Positions 16,399-25,191 of a stretch of 64,000 nt of DNA are shown here, piece by piece; position 1 is the first letter of the stretch; each line of letters opens with the position of its first letter. The position numbers were made by a program, and so were the translations under genes. Source of the stretch: an uncultured Bacteroides sp. Lineage in GTDB: Bacteria; Bacteroidota; Bacteroidia; Bacteroidales; Bacteroidaceae. A model generated the notes under the pieces. The model did no database searches and had not been told where the DNA came from. It saw only the letters and a program-made list of their open reading frames with translations. The stretch spans positions 37,067-101,066 of the forward strand of contig CASENM010000016.1 of the NCBI GenBank assembly GCA_949289295.1, in the 5' to 3' direction.

Positions 16399-17168
16399 CC
16401 AAAGAAGATATAATGAAACCCGAGAATCTGGTTTATCAGAAACCTCGGCTGTTGAATGATAATTCGATGCATTATTGTCCGGGGTGCAGCCATGGAGTAG
16501 TGCATAAGTTGATTGCAGAAGTAATCGATGAAATGGGTATGGCTGAAAAAGCTGTGGGGGTCAGTCCGGTAGGTTGTGCCGTATTCATGTATAATTATAT
16601 TGATATTGACTGTCAGGAGGCTGCTCATGGCCGTGCGCCTGCATTGGCTACAGCCATCAAGCGTCTGTGGCCGGACCGGTTGGTGTTTACTTATCAGGGT
16701 GACGGTGACTTGGCTTGTATCGGTACGGCAGAAACCATTCATGCGTTGAACCGTGGAGAGAACATTACCATTATCTTCATCAACAATGCCATTTACGGGA
16801 TGACCGGCGGGCAGATGGCTCCTACCACGCTGCTCGGCATGAAGACTTCCACCTGTCCTTACGGGCGTATTCCGGAAGTGCACGGGTATCCGCTGAAGAT
16901 GACGGAAATTGCTGCAACTTTGCAGGGTACATGCTATGTGACCCGTCAGTCTGTACAGTCGGTAGCCGCTATACGTAAAGCAAAAAAGGCAATACGTAAG
17001 GCATTCGAATGTTCCATGCAGAAGAAGGGGTCGAGTCTCGTTGAGATTGTTTCCACCTGCAGCTCAGGCTGGAAAATGACTCCCGAGAAGGCCAACAAAT
17101 GGATGGAAGAAAACATGTTCCCGTTCTATCCGTTGGGTGACTTGAAAGATACAACAGAAACTAAATAA
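16395..17168 (+). CDS. vorA: 2-oxoacid:ferredoxin oxidoreductase, beta (TPP) subunit
   Basis: A 257-residue thiamine-diphosphate subunit. The CPGC motif at residues 28-31 (MHYCPGCSHG) and the TPP signature GDGD at 102-105 (TYQGDGDLACIG), with NN about thirty residues later (IIFINNAIYGMTGGQ), are intact. It catalyses the decarboxylation step. The gene begins inside the stop codon of the small membrane protein and is followed at 12 bases by the gamma subunit. Confidence 0.85.
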   Translation: MTKEDIMKPENLVYQKPRLLNDNSMHYCPGCSHGVVHKLIAEVIDEMGMAEKAVGVSPVGCAVFMYNYIDIDCQEAAHGRAPALATAIKRLWPDRLVFTYQGDGDLACIGTAETIHALNRGENITIIFINNAIYGMTGGQMAPTTLLGMKTSTCPYGRIPEVHGYPLKMTEIAATLQGTCYVTRQSVQSVAAIRKAKKAIRKAFECSMQKKGSSLVEIVSTCSSGWKMTPEKANKWMEENMFPFYPLGDLKDTTETK

Positions 17169-17179
17169 ATCCGAGTCTT

Positions 17180-17728
17180 ATGAAAGAAGAAATAATTATA
17201 GCCGGATTCGGCGGACAGGGGGTGCTCTCGATGGGGAAAATCCTTGCCTATTCGGGACTGATGGAGAATAAGGAGGTGACATGGATGCCGGCATACGGCC
17301 CCGAACAGCGTGGGGGTACGGCAAACGTGACTGTCATCATCAGCGACGAGCGCATCTCTTCACCGATTCTGAGCAAATATGACACTGCCATCATCTTGAA
17401 CCAGCCGTCACTTGCCAAGTTTGAGAACAAAGTGAAGCCGGGTGGTGTGTTGATTTATGACGGGTATGGAATTATCAATCCTCCCACGCGGAAAGACATT
17501 CGTATCTATCGGATTGACGCCATGGATGAGGCCAATGAGCGCAAGATGGCCAAGACATTCAATATGATTGTACTGGGAGGGCTGCTGAAGATTCGTCCGG
17601 TGGTTTCCATAGAGAGCGTGGTCAAGGCTTTGCGGAAAACACTGCCCGAACGTCATCACAATCTGATTCCGATGAACGAGGAGGCCATCAAGATAGGGAT
17701 GGACATCATTAAGGAGATAAAAGAATAA
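17180..17728 (+). CDS. vorC: 2-oxoacid:ferredoxin oxidoreductase, gamma subunit
   Basis: A 182-residue subunit with the opening EEIIIAGFGGQGVLSMGKIL and the YGPEQRGGTANVTVIIS stretch characteristic of the gamma domain of pyruvate/2-oxoacid:ferredoxin oxidoreductases, which helps bind coenzyme A. It is the last gene of the operon and is followed by a strong inverted repeat with a T-run. Confidence 0.85.
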   Translation: MKEEIIIAGFGGQGVLSMGKILAYSGLMENKEVTWMPAYGPEQRGGTANVTVIISDERISSPILSKYDTAIILNQPSLAKFENKVKPGGVLIYDGYGIINPPTRKDIRIYRIDAMDEANERKMAKTFNMIVLGGLLKIRPVVSIESVVKALRKTLPERHHNLIPMNEEAIKIGMDIIKEIKE

Positions 17729-17741
17729 AATCAATTCCGGA

Positions 17742-17820
17742 CAAGTTGACACAACATCGTGCGGGTATCCATGTGCCAGACGGATTCCTGCGCGATGTTG
17801 TGTTAACTTGTTTTTTGTTT
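17742..17820 (+). terminator. Long-loop terminator after the VOR operon
   Basis: The arms at 17742-17759 (CAAGTTGACACAACATCG) and 17793-17810 pair over 18 bases with one G-U, enclose a 33-base loop and run into TTTTTTGTTT. It ends the operon and lies directly before the next promoter. Confidence 0.75.
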
Positions 17821-17849
17821 GGCATTCATTCCTTTTCGCATTTTTATTG

Positions 17850-17857
17850 TATCTTTG
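17850..17857 (+). promoter_or_regulatory. -7 box with near-leaderless start
   Basis: TATCTTTG lies only 7 bases before the ATG at 17865, so the transcript would have almost no leader. No clear -33 element is seen. Confidence 0.45.
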
Positions 17858-17864
17858 CCGCATT

Positions 17865-19961
17865 ATGAACAAGATTCTTTTTGCAGCGATACTTCTGTTT
17901 TTGTGCGGTACTTTGGCGGCACAGAACACGATTCCGAACCAATACGGCCAATACGGTACATCAGCTTCCGGGCTCAGCAGCAACCGGTATGACCGTAACG
18001 GCAATCCTATCGATACTACGGCCGTGATTGACGCAAATACGATTCCTATCGGACTTCATGCCTGGAAGATTGACGAGCGGTTTGGAGAAATGACACCGGT
18101 TCCGGTTGATACACTGATGCACGGTTTCCAGAACTCGAACGATACAGGCGGTCCTACCGGCCACTATACCTATCTCGGCAATCTGGGTGCCCCGCGTATT
18201 TCTCATGTGTTTTTTGAACGTAAGGATGCGAGTCAGTTCTTTTTTACAGACCCTTATGATTTTACAGTGCGTAAGCCCAGTGATATAATTTATACTGACA
18301 CCAAGTCGCCTTTCACTAATTTGACTTATTATAAGCAAGGTGACGGACGTTATGGCGAAGAACGTTTCAAGGCTTATTTTGCAGTAAATGTCAACCGGCG
18401 TCTGGGCTTCGGTTTCGATATAGACTATACATACGGACGGGGAAAATACCAAAGCCAGTCAACCGCCCTGTTCAACGGAAATCTGTTTGCCTATTATCAG
18501 GGTGACAAATACGACATGCACTTCAGCTTTATCAACGAGAATCTGAAAGTGGCCGAAAACGGGGGAATTACCGATGACCGTTATGTGACGGACCCCCTTG
18601 GTATGGCAGAAGGTGAACGTACGTATGAAACTTATAACATGCCGACCAACTTGTCGGATATATGGAACAACAATACAGGGTATCATGTATTTCTGACTCA
18701 TCGTTATAATTTGGGATTTTATCGGGATGTGGAAGCTGAAAATGACACGACCGGCCGGTCGGAGTTTGTCCCGGTTACCAGCTTTATTCATAGTGTAAAG
18801 GTGGATATTAACCGCCGGAAATATGTTTCGTATGACGTGCAGCAGAACGATGAATATTTCGAACACAATTATCTGGGGACAGACTCCACTGATGTCACCC
18901 GTCATTTTTCCATTAAGAATACGGTCGGGATTTCTTTGCGTGAGGGCTTCAACAAGTGGGCTAAAGCCGGGCTTACGGCATTCATGAGTTTTGAGCACCG
19001 CAGTTTTACGATGACCGATACAGTGCCCGGCGATCCGAGGCGACGCATAGCCACTGCCCATAAGGAAAATGTCTTGTCAGTCGGCGGGCAGTTGATAAAG
19101 CAGCAGGGTAAGACGCTTCACTATAACGTAACGGGAGAAGTGGCGGTGATTGGAGAGGATGCCGGTCAATTCAGTGTGGAGGGAAATGGTGATTTGAACT
19201 TCCGTCTGTTCAACGATACGGTCCGTCTGGAGGCACATGCCTATATAAAGAATCTGAATCCTACTTTCTATTTCCGGCATTTCCATTCCAAACATTATTG
19301 GTGGGACAATGATGATTTGTCGAAAATCATGCGTACACGTGTGGAAGGGAAATTAAGCATCGACCGTTGGCGGACACAATTAAGTGCAGGAGTAGAGAAT
19401 ATAACCAACTATACCTATTTGGGAAATGCATCAGTAGGGTATGCGGGTGGAAATGAGACTGTAAACTATAAGAATGACGTGGCTGTCCGGCAGCATTCTG
19501 GAAACATCCAGGTGTTCAGTGCGACGTTGAAGCAAGATTTCAAGCTTGGCATCCTTCATCTGGACAACGAAATCACTTATCAGAAAACCAGCAATTCGGA
19601 CGTGTTGCCTTTGCCTGAACTCGTATTATATCATAATCTGTATCTTAAGTTTGCGCTGGCAAAGAAGGTGTTGAAAGTTGAGATGGGAGCCGACATGAGG
19701 TATTTCACTCAGTATTATGCTCCCGACTACGCGCCTGCAATCGGTCAGTTTTATCTGCAGAATCCCGAAACCCGATACAAGTTGGGAGGGTATCCTATGC
19801 TCAACGGATATATTAATTTGCATTTGAAGCGTACACGTATTTTTGTGCAGATGTACAATTTGTTGCAGCGGCAGGGAGAGAAGAGTTATTTTTACGCGCC
19901 GCATTATCCGTTGAATCCACGTATCCTGAAGGTTGGGCTCTCATGGAATTTCTTTGATTAA
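17865..19961 (+). CDS. Putative porin (PF14121-like outer-membrane protein)
   Basis: A 698-residue protein with a signal peptide (MNKILFAAILLFLCGTLAAQ). The rest is rich in alternating aromatic beta strands and ends in LNPRILKVGLSWNFFD, an outer-membrane-type C-terminus. The stretch THYTYLGNLGAPR-like (GHYTYLGNLGAPRISHVFF) near residue 110 is typical of the Bacteroidetes putative porin family. It probably forms a large barrel of unknown substrate. The next gene starts 14 bases downstream, so it may head a three-gene operon. Confidence 0.78.
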   Translation: MNKILFAAILLFLCGTLAAQNTIPNQYGQYGTSASGLSSNRYDRNGNPIDTTAVIDANTIPIGLHAWKIDERFGEMTPVPVDTLMHGFQNSNDTGGPTGHYTYLGNLGAPRISHVFFERKDASQFFFTDPYDFTVRKPSDIIYTDTKSPFTNLTYYKQGDGRYGEERFKAYFAVNVNRRLGFGFDIDYTYGRGKYQSQSTALFNGNLFAYYQGDKYDMHFSFINENLKVAENGGITDDRYVTDPLGMAEGERTYETYNMPTNLSDIWNNNTGYHVFLTHRYNLGFYRDVEAENDTTGRSEFVPVTSFIHSVKVDINRRKYVSYDVQQNDEYFEHNYLGTDSTDVTRHFSIKNTVGISLREGFNKWAKAGLTAFMSFEHRSFTMTDTVPGDPRRRIATAHKENVLSVGGQLIKQQGKTLHYNVTGEVAVIGEDAGQFSVEGNGDLNFRLFNDTVRLEAHAYIKNLNPTFYFRHFHSKHYWWDNDDLSKIMRTRVEGKLSIDRWRTQLSAGVENITNYTYLGNASVGYAGGNETVNYKNDVAVRQHSGNIQVFSATLKQDFKLGILHLDNEITYQKTSNSDVLPLPELVLYHNLYLKFALAKKVLKVEMGADMRYFTQYYAPDYAPAIGQFYLQNPETRYKLGGYPMLNGYINLHLKRTRIFVQMYNLLQRQGEKSYFYAPHYPLNPRILKVGLSWNFFD

Positions 19962-19974
19962 TAGTCTTACAGAT

Positions 19975-20802
19975 ATGCTACGGAAACACATTTTTTACTG
20001 GATTGGAGGCGGAATCGTATTTATATTGGCCGTCATTCTTCTTTTCTCGCATAAAGAAGAGGCGGAAGAGGCACAATGTTCGCCGAGAGATTACCCGGAA
20101 ATAGAAAGGACGGGGACGTTACGTGCCGTGACGGAGTACAATGCGATCAGTTATCATGTGGAGGGAGATACGATTGCCGGGTTTGATTATGAGTTGCTTC
20201 ATGCCTTTGCCCATGATAAAAAGCTCCGGCTTGAGATGTTTCCTGAAATGAGCTTCGAAAAACGTCTTGACGGCATAAGCAAGGGGCGATACGATGTGTT
20301 GGCTACGGGTACGGTAGTCACTACCCAGTCAAAAGATTCTTTGCTCTTTACCCGTCATATCCTTTTGGGCAGGCAGGTGCTGGTGCAGCGGAAAAAAGAA
20401 AATGACAGTGACAGTCTGTATATCGACAACCAGTTGGAACTAGGGCGCAAGACTCTGCATCTTATAGAAGGTTCTCCTGCTTTGCTGCGTATCCATAATC
20501 TTATCAATGAAATAGCCGACACCATCTATATTGAGGAAGTCAAAGAATATGGTCCGGAACAGCTGCTTGCCATGGTGTCAGGCGGTGATATTGACTATGC
20601 GGTATGCGATGAGAACATTGCGCAGGCCTCGCTTTCAGCCTTTCCGAATCTGGATATCAGCAAAGATATCAGTTTCACCCAATTTTATGCTTGGGGGGTG
20701 AACAGGCACTCGCCTGTTTTGTTGGACAGCCTTAACCGTTGGCTGGAGCGTTATATGGCAACAGACGAGTACAGGAAGCTATATGAAAAATATTTCAACT
20801 AA
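19975..20802 (+). CDS. Membrane-anchored solute-binding-like protein (SBP family 3), no lytic domain
   Basis: A 275-residue protein with one N-terminal membrane helix (HIFYWIGGGIVFILAVILLF) and a periplasmic domain like family 3 solute-binding proteins (TGTLRAVTEYNAISYHVEGD, FDYELLHAFAHDKKLRLEMF). ATG 19975 is used because the longer frame overlaps the porin end. The fold matches the first half of MltF, which is encoded elsewhere in this window (51281-52657), but there is no transglycosylase domain. It could sense or bind a periplasmic ligand or peptidoglycan fragment. It lies between the porin and the oxidoreductase with 12-14 base gaps. Confidence 0.75.
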   Translation: MLRKHIFYWIGGGIVFILAVILLFSHKEEAEEAQCSPRDYPEIERTGTLRAVTEYNAISYHVEGDTIAGFDYELLHAFAHDKKLRLEMFPEMSFEKRLDGISKGRYDVLATGTVVTTQSKDSLLFTRHILLGRQVLVQRKKENDSDSLYIDNQLELGRKTLHLIEGSPALLRIHNLINEIADTIYIEEVKEYGPEQLLAMVSGGDIDYAVCDENIAQASLSAFPNLDISKDISFTQFYAWGVNRHSPVLLDSLNRWLERYMATDEYRKLYEKYFN

Positions 20803-20814
20803 ACACTTTCACGA

Positions 20815-21804
20815 ATGAGAATACTGGAAAAAGTAAACTGGGGCTTCATCGGATGTGGCGAAGTGACAGAAAAGAAAAGTGGTCCGGCTTTCAATATGAT
20901 TGACGGGTCAAAAGTGGTGGCGGTGATGAGCCGTGACGAGGAAAAGGTGAAATCGTATGCTGTACGTCATAATATCCCGAACTGGTATACCGATGCACAA
21001 GAGCTTATCGGCGACGAGGATGTGAATGCTGTCTATATCGCAACTCCTCCTTCTTCGCATGCCACGTATGCAATCATGGCAATGAAAGCCGGTAAGCCTG
21101 TATATATCGAGAAGCCGATGGCTGCCAGCTATGAGGATTGTGCCCGTATCAACCGCATATCGAGCGAAACGGGCGTACCTTGTTTTGTGGCCTATTACCG
21201 CAGGTATCTTCCTTATTTCCAGAAGGTGCGTCAGCTGGTGGAAGAAGGCCAGATAGGCAATGTCATCAACATTCAGATCCGTTTTGCGCAACCGCCCCGT
21301 GCGCTTGACTATAACAGCACGAATCTGCCCTGGCGCGTGCAGCCGGATATAGCGGGCGGGGGATATTTTTATGATTTGGCTCCTCATCAGTTGGATTTGT
21401 TGCAGGATATGTTCGGGTGTATTCTTGAGGCGGAGGGATATAAAAGCAACCGGGGCGGACTTTATGAAGCGGAGGATACCATCAGTGCCTGCTTCAAGTT
21501 TGATTCGGGGCTTCCAGGGTCAGGGTCCTGGTGTTTTGTAGCTCACGAATCGGCTAAAGAAGACCGGATAGAGATAATCGGGGATAAAGGCATGATTTGT
21601 TTTTCTGTATTCACATACGAACCCATCGAGCTTCATACGGAGCGTGGATGCGAGGAGATTCTTCCTGTCAATCCGCCGCATGTGCAGCTCCCCTTGATTA
21701 AAGCGGTAGTGGAGCATCTGCAGGGGAAGGCGATCTGCACTTGCGATGGAATCAGTGCTACGCCGACCAATTGGGTGATGGACCGTATATTGAACAAGCT
21801 GTGA
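20815..21804 (+). CDS. Gfo/Idh/MocA-family oxidoreductase
   Basis: A 329-residue NAD(P)-dependent dehydrogenase. The Rossmann start GFIGCGEVTEKKSGPAFN and the diagnostic EKP (YIEKPMAASYEDC, near residue 100) are present, as is a conserved C-terminal domain segment (GGYFYDLAPHQLDLLQDMFG) with the His/Asp region used in catalysis. Family members oxidise or reduce sugars and related alcohols. It is the last gene of the porin-led group and is followed by a repeat element. The substrate is unknown. Confidence 0.82.
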   Translation: MRILEKVNWGFIGCGEVTEKKSGPAFNMIDGSKVVAVMSRDEEKVKSYAVRHNIPNWYTDAQELIGDEDVNAVYIATPPSSHATYAIMAMKAGKPVYIEKPMAASYEDCARINRISSETGVPCFVAYYRRYLPYFQKVRQLVEEGQIGNVINIQIRFAQPPRALDYNSTNLPWRVQPDIAGGGYFYDLAPHQLDLLQDMFGCILEAEGYKSNRGGLYEAEDTISACFKFDSGLPGSGSWCFVAHESAKEDRIEIIGDKGMICFSVFTYEPIELHTERGCEEILPVNPPHVQLPLIKAVVEHLQGKAICTCDGISATPTNWVMDRILNKL

Positions 21805-21855
21805 CGGTTTCTTTATCTGTTCCTGCCTCTTTTTTGCAGGAGAAATTGGAGAACT

Positions 21856-22014
21856 TAGAGGTTGTCTCAAAATGAGAATTGACTATCAGAAAGTAATGTC
21901 ATTCCGAGCGTAGCGAACGAAGAATCTCGTATACATTAGCTTGTGTTTCCGAGATTCTTCGCTACGCTCAGGATGACAAAATAAAAGTGGGGTTTATTTT
22001 GAAACAGCCTCTTA
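21856..22014. repeat. MITE-like nested inverted repeat
   Basis: Outer arms TTAGAGGTTGTCTCAAAAT and, inverted, TAAGAGGCTGTTTCAAAAT enclose a second inverted pair. That pair reads GTCATTCCGAGCGTAGCG plus AAGAATCTCG on the left and the mirrored CGAGATTCTTCGCTACGCTC on the right. The element is about 159 bases, has no coding content, and its right end supplies the stop codon of the convergent FadL-like gene. It probably also terminates transcription from both sides. Confidence 0.7.
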
Positions 22015-23658
22015 GAAATTTACTCCTAAAGTAAACAACAGCTGGTGGCGGTTGTGGTCTACTTTTGCCGCCGGATTCCTGGATACGATATAATTCCCGT
22101 CATCAGAGAAACGGTAGTCGTCAAACATATAGAAATCCGATTTGTAGAAGTCATATTTGTAGGCCAGGTCGCAATAAATGAGTGCTCCCCGGTAACCGAT
22201 TCCCATTGTAACCGTGTTGCGGGCTTTCAGATTATGGTATTCCGGATCCGTACGGGTTTCGTCAAACCAAATCTGGTCGTTGATGTTCGTGTTCAGATTA
22301 GGTATATATCGGGCCGAATTGTCTTTGATGGGGGAAGTGACATAGTTGTATCCCGCACGGAAACTGAATGCGGGTGAAAACTTCGCTTCCATTCCTACGC
22401 GGAAAGTATGGGTATCCTTCAAATATTTGTCGGCCGCCTCATCGGATGAAGAGATTTCATAATTGTCAAGGTCGTGGAATTTCATCGAGCCGTATGCCGC
22501 ATACTCATACTCGGCTCCTAGGGCCAATACATTGCTGAGAGTTGTCCCTAAGCTCAGATTCACTTTCCATGGCGAACTCATCCGGTAGTCCCATACATAC
22601 CCGGGATGCAGATAATCGGACAGGTTTTCCGTATATGCCTGTGGCATGGCCAGCACGTCCGTGTTCAGCGTGGCCGTATAGTTGTCTGTAATGGTATACC
22701 ATACGGGGGTATGTACAGCCAGACCGATGCGGAAAGGCGAATATTCGAACGGGCGGATGACAGCTCCCAGCTTCAGGTCGAAGCCGTTGCCGTCAGCACT
22801 GTACCAGTTGTTGAGTGTAAATCCTCCATTGTCATTTCCGTTGTCATCCCGCAGATTTTCTGCATACGACGAATAACGGTTGTAGTTGAGGTCGTAGATG
22901 CCTAGTGTGACGCCGAAATAAAAACGGTCTTTTACATTGAACGACACGTTGAGGTCATACACATTGATGCCGCCTTCTTCCCGGCTGTAATATTCTCCGT
23001 ATGCCCCGTTCCATCCCATCATGTAGAAGTCTTTCCCTTCGGTCACATCATCCACCAGTCCTGTACGTGCTCCCATTGAACCCAGGAAGGGTGTGCCGTA
23101 GAAATAAGAATCGGTATAGGGATTGTTTGCGTCCAGAAGTTCATCGAAACTGTCCTGAGTGTTGTAATAGCCGCTTCCCAGCATCATGTCCTGCATCTGC
23201 CATGTTAGCGACGAGCCGTTCAGGTTTCCTCCGGAAGAGAATTGCCGGTTGAAGTTGGCGGCTTTATGGTAGTTGAAAGCGAAATTCAAGTAACGCAGTG
23301 CGGTCTTGTTGCCGATTTTTGTGCTGTAGACAATGCCTGCCTGGTCGAACGAAGCGCGTGTACGGCCGTCTTTCATCATTGTTCCTTCCAGATTGCTTTC
23401 CGTCAGATTTTTGTTGAAGCCGAACGAAAGGGAAGCGTCATGGCTCCTGAACAGGCCGATTCCGGCAGGATTGGTCCCGATGACGGAAATGTCTGCACCT
23501 AATGCCCCCATTGCACCGCCCATTCCGACGAAGCGGGCCGTACCGTTTAGTTCCGAACCTGCTATACGGGCGGCATCATATTGGGTCTGTGCCATGACGG
23601 CAGAAGCTGCCATGGCGATTATTCCGAATGTAAATATTCTGTTTCTCATTTTTTTCAT
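22012..23658 (-). CDS. FadL/OmpP1-like outer-membrane transport protein
   Basis: A 548-residue protein with a signal peptide (ends AVMAQ near residue 24). The mature N-terminus (ARFVGMGGAMGALGADISVI followed by GTNPAGIGLFRSHD) is the FadL/TodX hallmark, where NPAG forms part of the hatch. The rest is a beta-barrel ending in HQLLFTLGVNF. FadL proteins admit hydrophobic molecules such as fatty acids. ATG 23658 is used, although the second Met (23649) is also possible. The stop codon sits on the edge of a dispersed repeat. The natural ligand is unknown. Confidence 0.8.
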   Translation of the reverse strand: MKKMRNRIFTFGIIAMAASAVMAQTQYDAARIAGSELNGTARFVGMGGAMGALGADISVIGTNPAGIGLFRSHDASLSFGFNKNLTESNLEGTMMKDGRTRASFDQAGIVYSTKIGNKTALRYLNFAFNYHKAANFNRQFSSGGNLNGSSLTWQMQDMMLGSGYYNTQDSFDELLDANNPYTDSYFYGTPFLGSMGARTGLVDDVTEGKDFYMMGWNGAYGEYYSREEGGINVYDLNVSFNVKDRFYFGVTLGIYDLNYNRYSSYAENLRDDNGNDNGGFTLNNWYSADGNGFDLKLGAVIRPFEYSPFRIGLAVHTPVWYTITDNYTATLNTDVLAMPQAYTENLSDYLHPGYVWDYRMSSPWKVNLSLGTTLSNVLALGAEYEYAAYGSMKFHDLDNYEISSSDEAADKYLKDTHTFRVGMEAKFSPAFSFRAGYNYVTSPIKDNSARYIPNLNTNINDQIWFDETRTDPEYHNLKARNTVTMGIGYRGALIYCDLAYKYDFYKSDFYMFDDYRFSDDGNYIVSRNPAAKVDHNRHQLLFTLGVNF

Positions 23659-23701
23659 TTGTTTGATTCAGTGAGTAGATTGGATTTTCATTGACAAAGT
23701 A

Positions 23702-23757
23702 ACAAATTGTCAGTTGACAAGGTTCTGTAAAAATCATTCTCTTGTCAACTGATTTGT
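23702..23757 (-). terminator. Inverted repeat between the W/Y/G-rich and FadL-like genes
   Basis: CAGTTGACAAG (23711-23721) pairs with CTTGTCAACTG (23741-23751), extended by ACAAAT/ATTTGT on the outside. It follows the stop of the minus-strand gene ending at 23773, so it probably terminates that transcript. Confidence 0.55.
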
Positions 23758-23772
23758 TTGTCGGCAGAAAAA

Positions 23773-25032
23773 TTATCTTCTTCGTCCGCCGCCTCCGCCC
23801 GACGAACGTCCTCCGCTTCTGCTTCCGCCACCCGTCGAGCCCCGGTTGAAACTGCTTCCGCTGCTCCGGTTGAAGCTCCCGGAGCGAGAGTTCTGGTAGC
23901 TGCTCCGTGTGTTCGAGTTATAGCTGTTGCTCCGGTTGCCGTAATTGACGCTTCGGCGCGTGCTGCTCGGACGGTTATAGGTGGAACCGCTGCGGTCTGC
24001 CCCTCTGCTCGGGCGGGTATATACCCCCTGTGTGCGTGAGTTTGTACGTGTCCCCGTAGTCCCTTCTCCGCGTATAGCTGTTCTTCCTGGGCGGACAGAC
24101 TGGGTTGTGCCCCGTGTGCCCGAACTTTCCACAACGCGTCCTATCGATGAACGTCTTACGGACGATGCTCCCCGGTTTCCTGCTGCAACTCCCGACTGGT
24201 TGCGGTAGCCTGACGGTGAGTTCGGACGGCGTGTGACGGAGCTTCCTGCTGTGTGGTAACGTCCCGGGCGCAAATCAGTATGTCCCGGACGATGCCATCC
24301 TCCCCACGCATAGTGAGGGTGTCCCCAATAGCCTCCGTACCATCCGCCCCAGTAGCCGGCATACCATCCTCCGTACCAACCGCCCCAGTAGCTTCCGTAC
24401 CAATAGGGTGAATGCCAGCCATAATACCATGGGGAATACCATCTCCAGCTCCAGCGCGGACCAGCGATTCCCCAGTTCCACCGCCAGTCCCACCATAGCG
24501 GGTTGGTGTAGGTGGGGAATACGTATGCATAAAGTCCGTCATCATATACGTTCCAGTCCCATGACGGGAATACGCCATACACCACATCCCAATAGAGCGG
24601 ACTGCTGATAGGTATGGCGTATGCCGGACTGCGGAAACGGACGATGCGCATGGCATATTCATAGTCGCTCTGTGACCCTTCGAAACCGTTTACCCATTCT
24701 CCGCGTTCGCTTACAGGTTTCTCCTCTATGTAGAGTGTGTCATTCTGCATGGTAAATGTGTTGTCGCGCGACGTGTAACGCCGGTTGTATTCGTCGATGT
24801 CGCGTGTCTTGCCGGAAGCGTCTTTCACCACTACAGAAGTCGGTGCAATGGATGACGGGGAAGCCTGCGTCTGTTTCTGCACTGTTGCCGTCTTCCCGGT
24901 CTGAATCTTCACCTCTTTCTTCTCCTCCGTCTGTTTCTTCGGGATGAAATAGAGGTCGTCGTTGCTTTGGGCCGTCATCAGCCATGGGAGTCCGGCCAGC
25001 AGTAACGAGGCAAATATTCTACTTTTTGTCAT
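23773..25032 (-). CDS. Secreted W/Y/G-rich protein with Ser/Arg/Gly-rich tail
   Basis: A 419-residue protein of striking composition. A signal peptide (to about residue 21, ending MTAQ) is followed by a charged Lys/Gln/Thr region (25-70). A segment of about 100 residues is packed with Trp, Tyr, Gly and Pro (for example SYWGGWYGGWYAGYWGGWYG). A long Ser/Arg/Gly/Asn tail ends in GGGGGRRR. No enzymatic motif is visible. Aromatic-rich exported proteins of this kind could be structural, surface-coating or nucleic-acid/polysaccharide binding. The basic tail and repeated RSG-type units look disordered. It has its own promoter. I do not know its function. Confidence 0.75.
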   Translation of the reverse strand: MTKSRIFASLLLAGLPWLMTAQSNDDLYFIPKKQTEEKKEVKIQTGKTATVQKQTQASPSSIAPTSVVVKDASGKTRDIDEYNRRYTSRDNTFTMQNDTLYIEEKPVSERGEWVNGFEGSQSDYEYAMRIVRFRSPAYAIPISSPLYWDVVYGVFPSWDWNVYDDGLYAYVFPTYTNPLWWDWRWNWGIAGPRWSWRWYSPWYYGWHSPYWYGSYWGGWYGGWYAGYWGGWYGGYWGHPHYAWGGWHRPGHTDLRPGRYHTAGSSVTRRPNSPSGYRNQSGVAAGNRGASSVRRSSIGRVVESSGTRGTTQSVRPGRTAIRGEGTTGTRTNSRTQGVYTRPSRGADRSGSTYNRPSSTRRSVNYGNRSNSYNSNTRSSYQNSRSGSFNRSSGSSFNRGSTGGGSRSGGRSSGGGGGRRR

Positions 25033-25072
25033 ATCTCATTTTGTTTTAAGAGTTTACCTTTTTATTCTGTTA

Positions 25073-25080
25073 CAAATTTA
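25073..25080 (-). promoter_or_regulatory. -7 box for the W/Y/G-rich gene
   Basis: The minus strand reads TAAATTTG, matching TAnnTTTG, with CTTG about 20 bases upstream. The leader to the ATG at 25032 would be about 35 bases. Confidence 0.5.
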
Positions 25081-25145
25081 GGAAGTATTTCGAAGTCTGC
25101 AAGCAGGAAATCCCTATTTTCATGTAGGGATTTCCCTAAAAGCCG

Positions 25146-25153
25146 TATCTTTG
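25146..25153 (+). promoter_or_regulatory. -7 box for prmA
   Basis: TATCTTTG lies 39 bases before the prmA ATG at 25192 and matches TAnnTTTG exactly. Confidence 0.5.
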
Positions 25154-25191
25154 CAGACGGGCAAATGATAATTTGATTTAAATTCTTGTTT

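Noticed and set aside
21898-21980. Possible CRISPR or attachment site at the nested repeat
   Set aside because: The arms are inverted, not direct, there are no spacers, and no integrase or Cas gene lies nearby.
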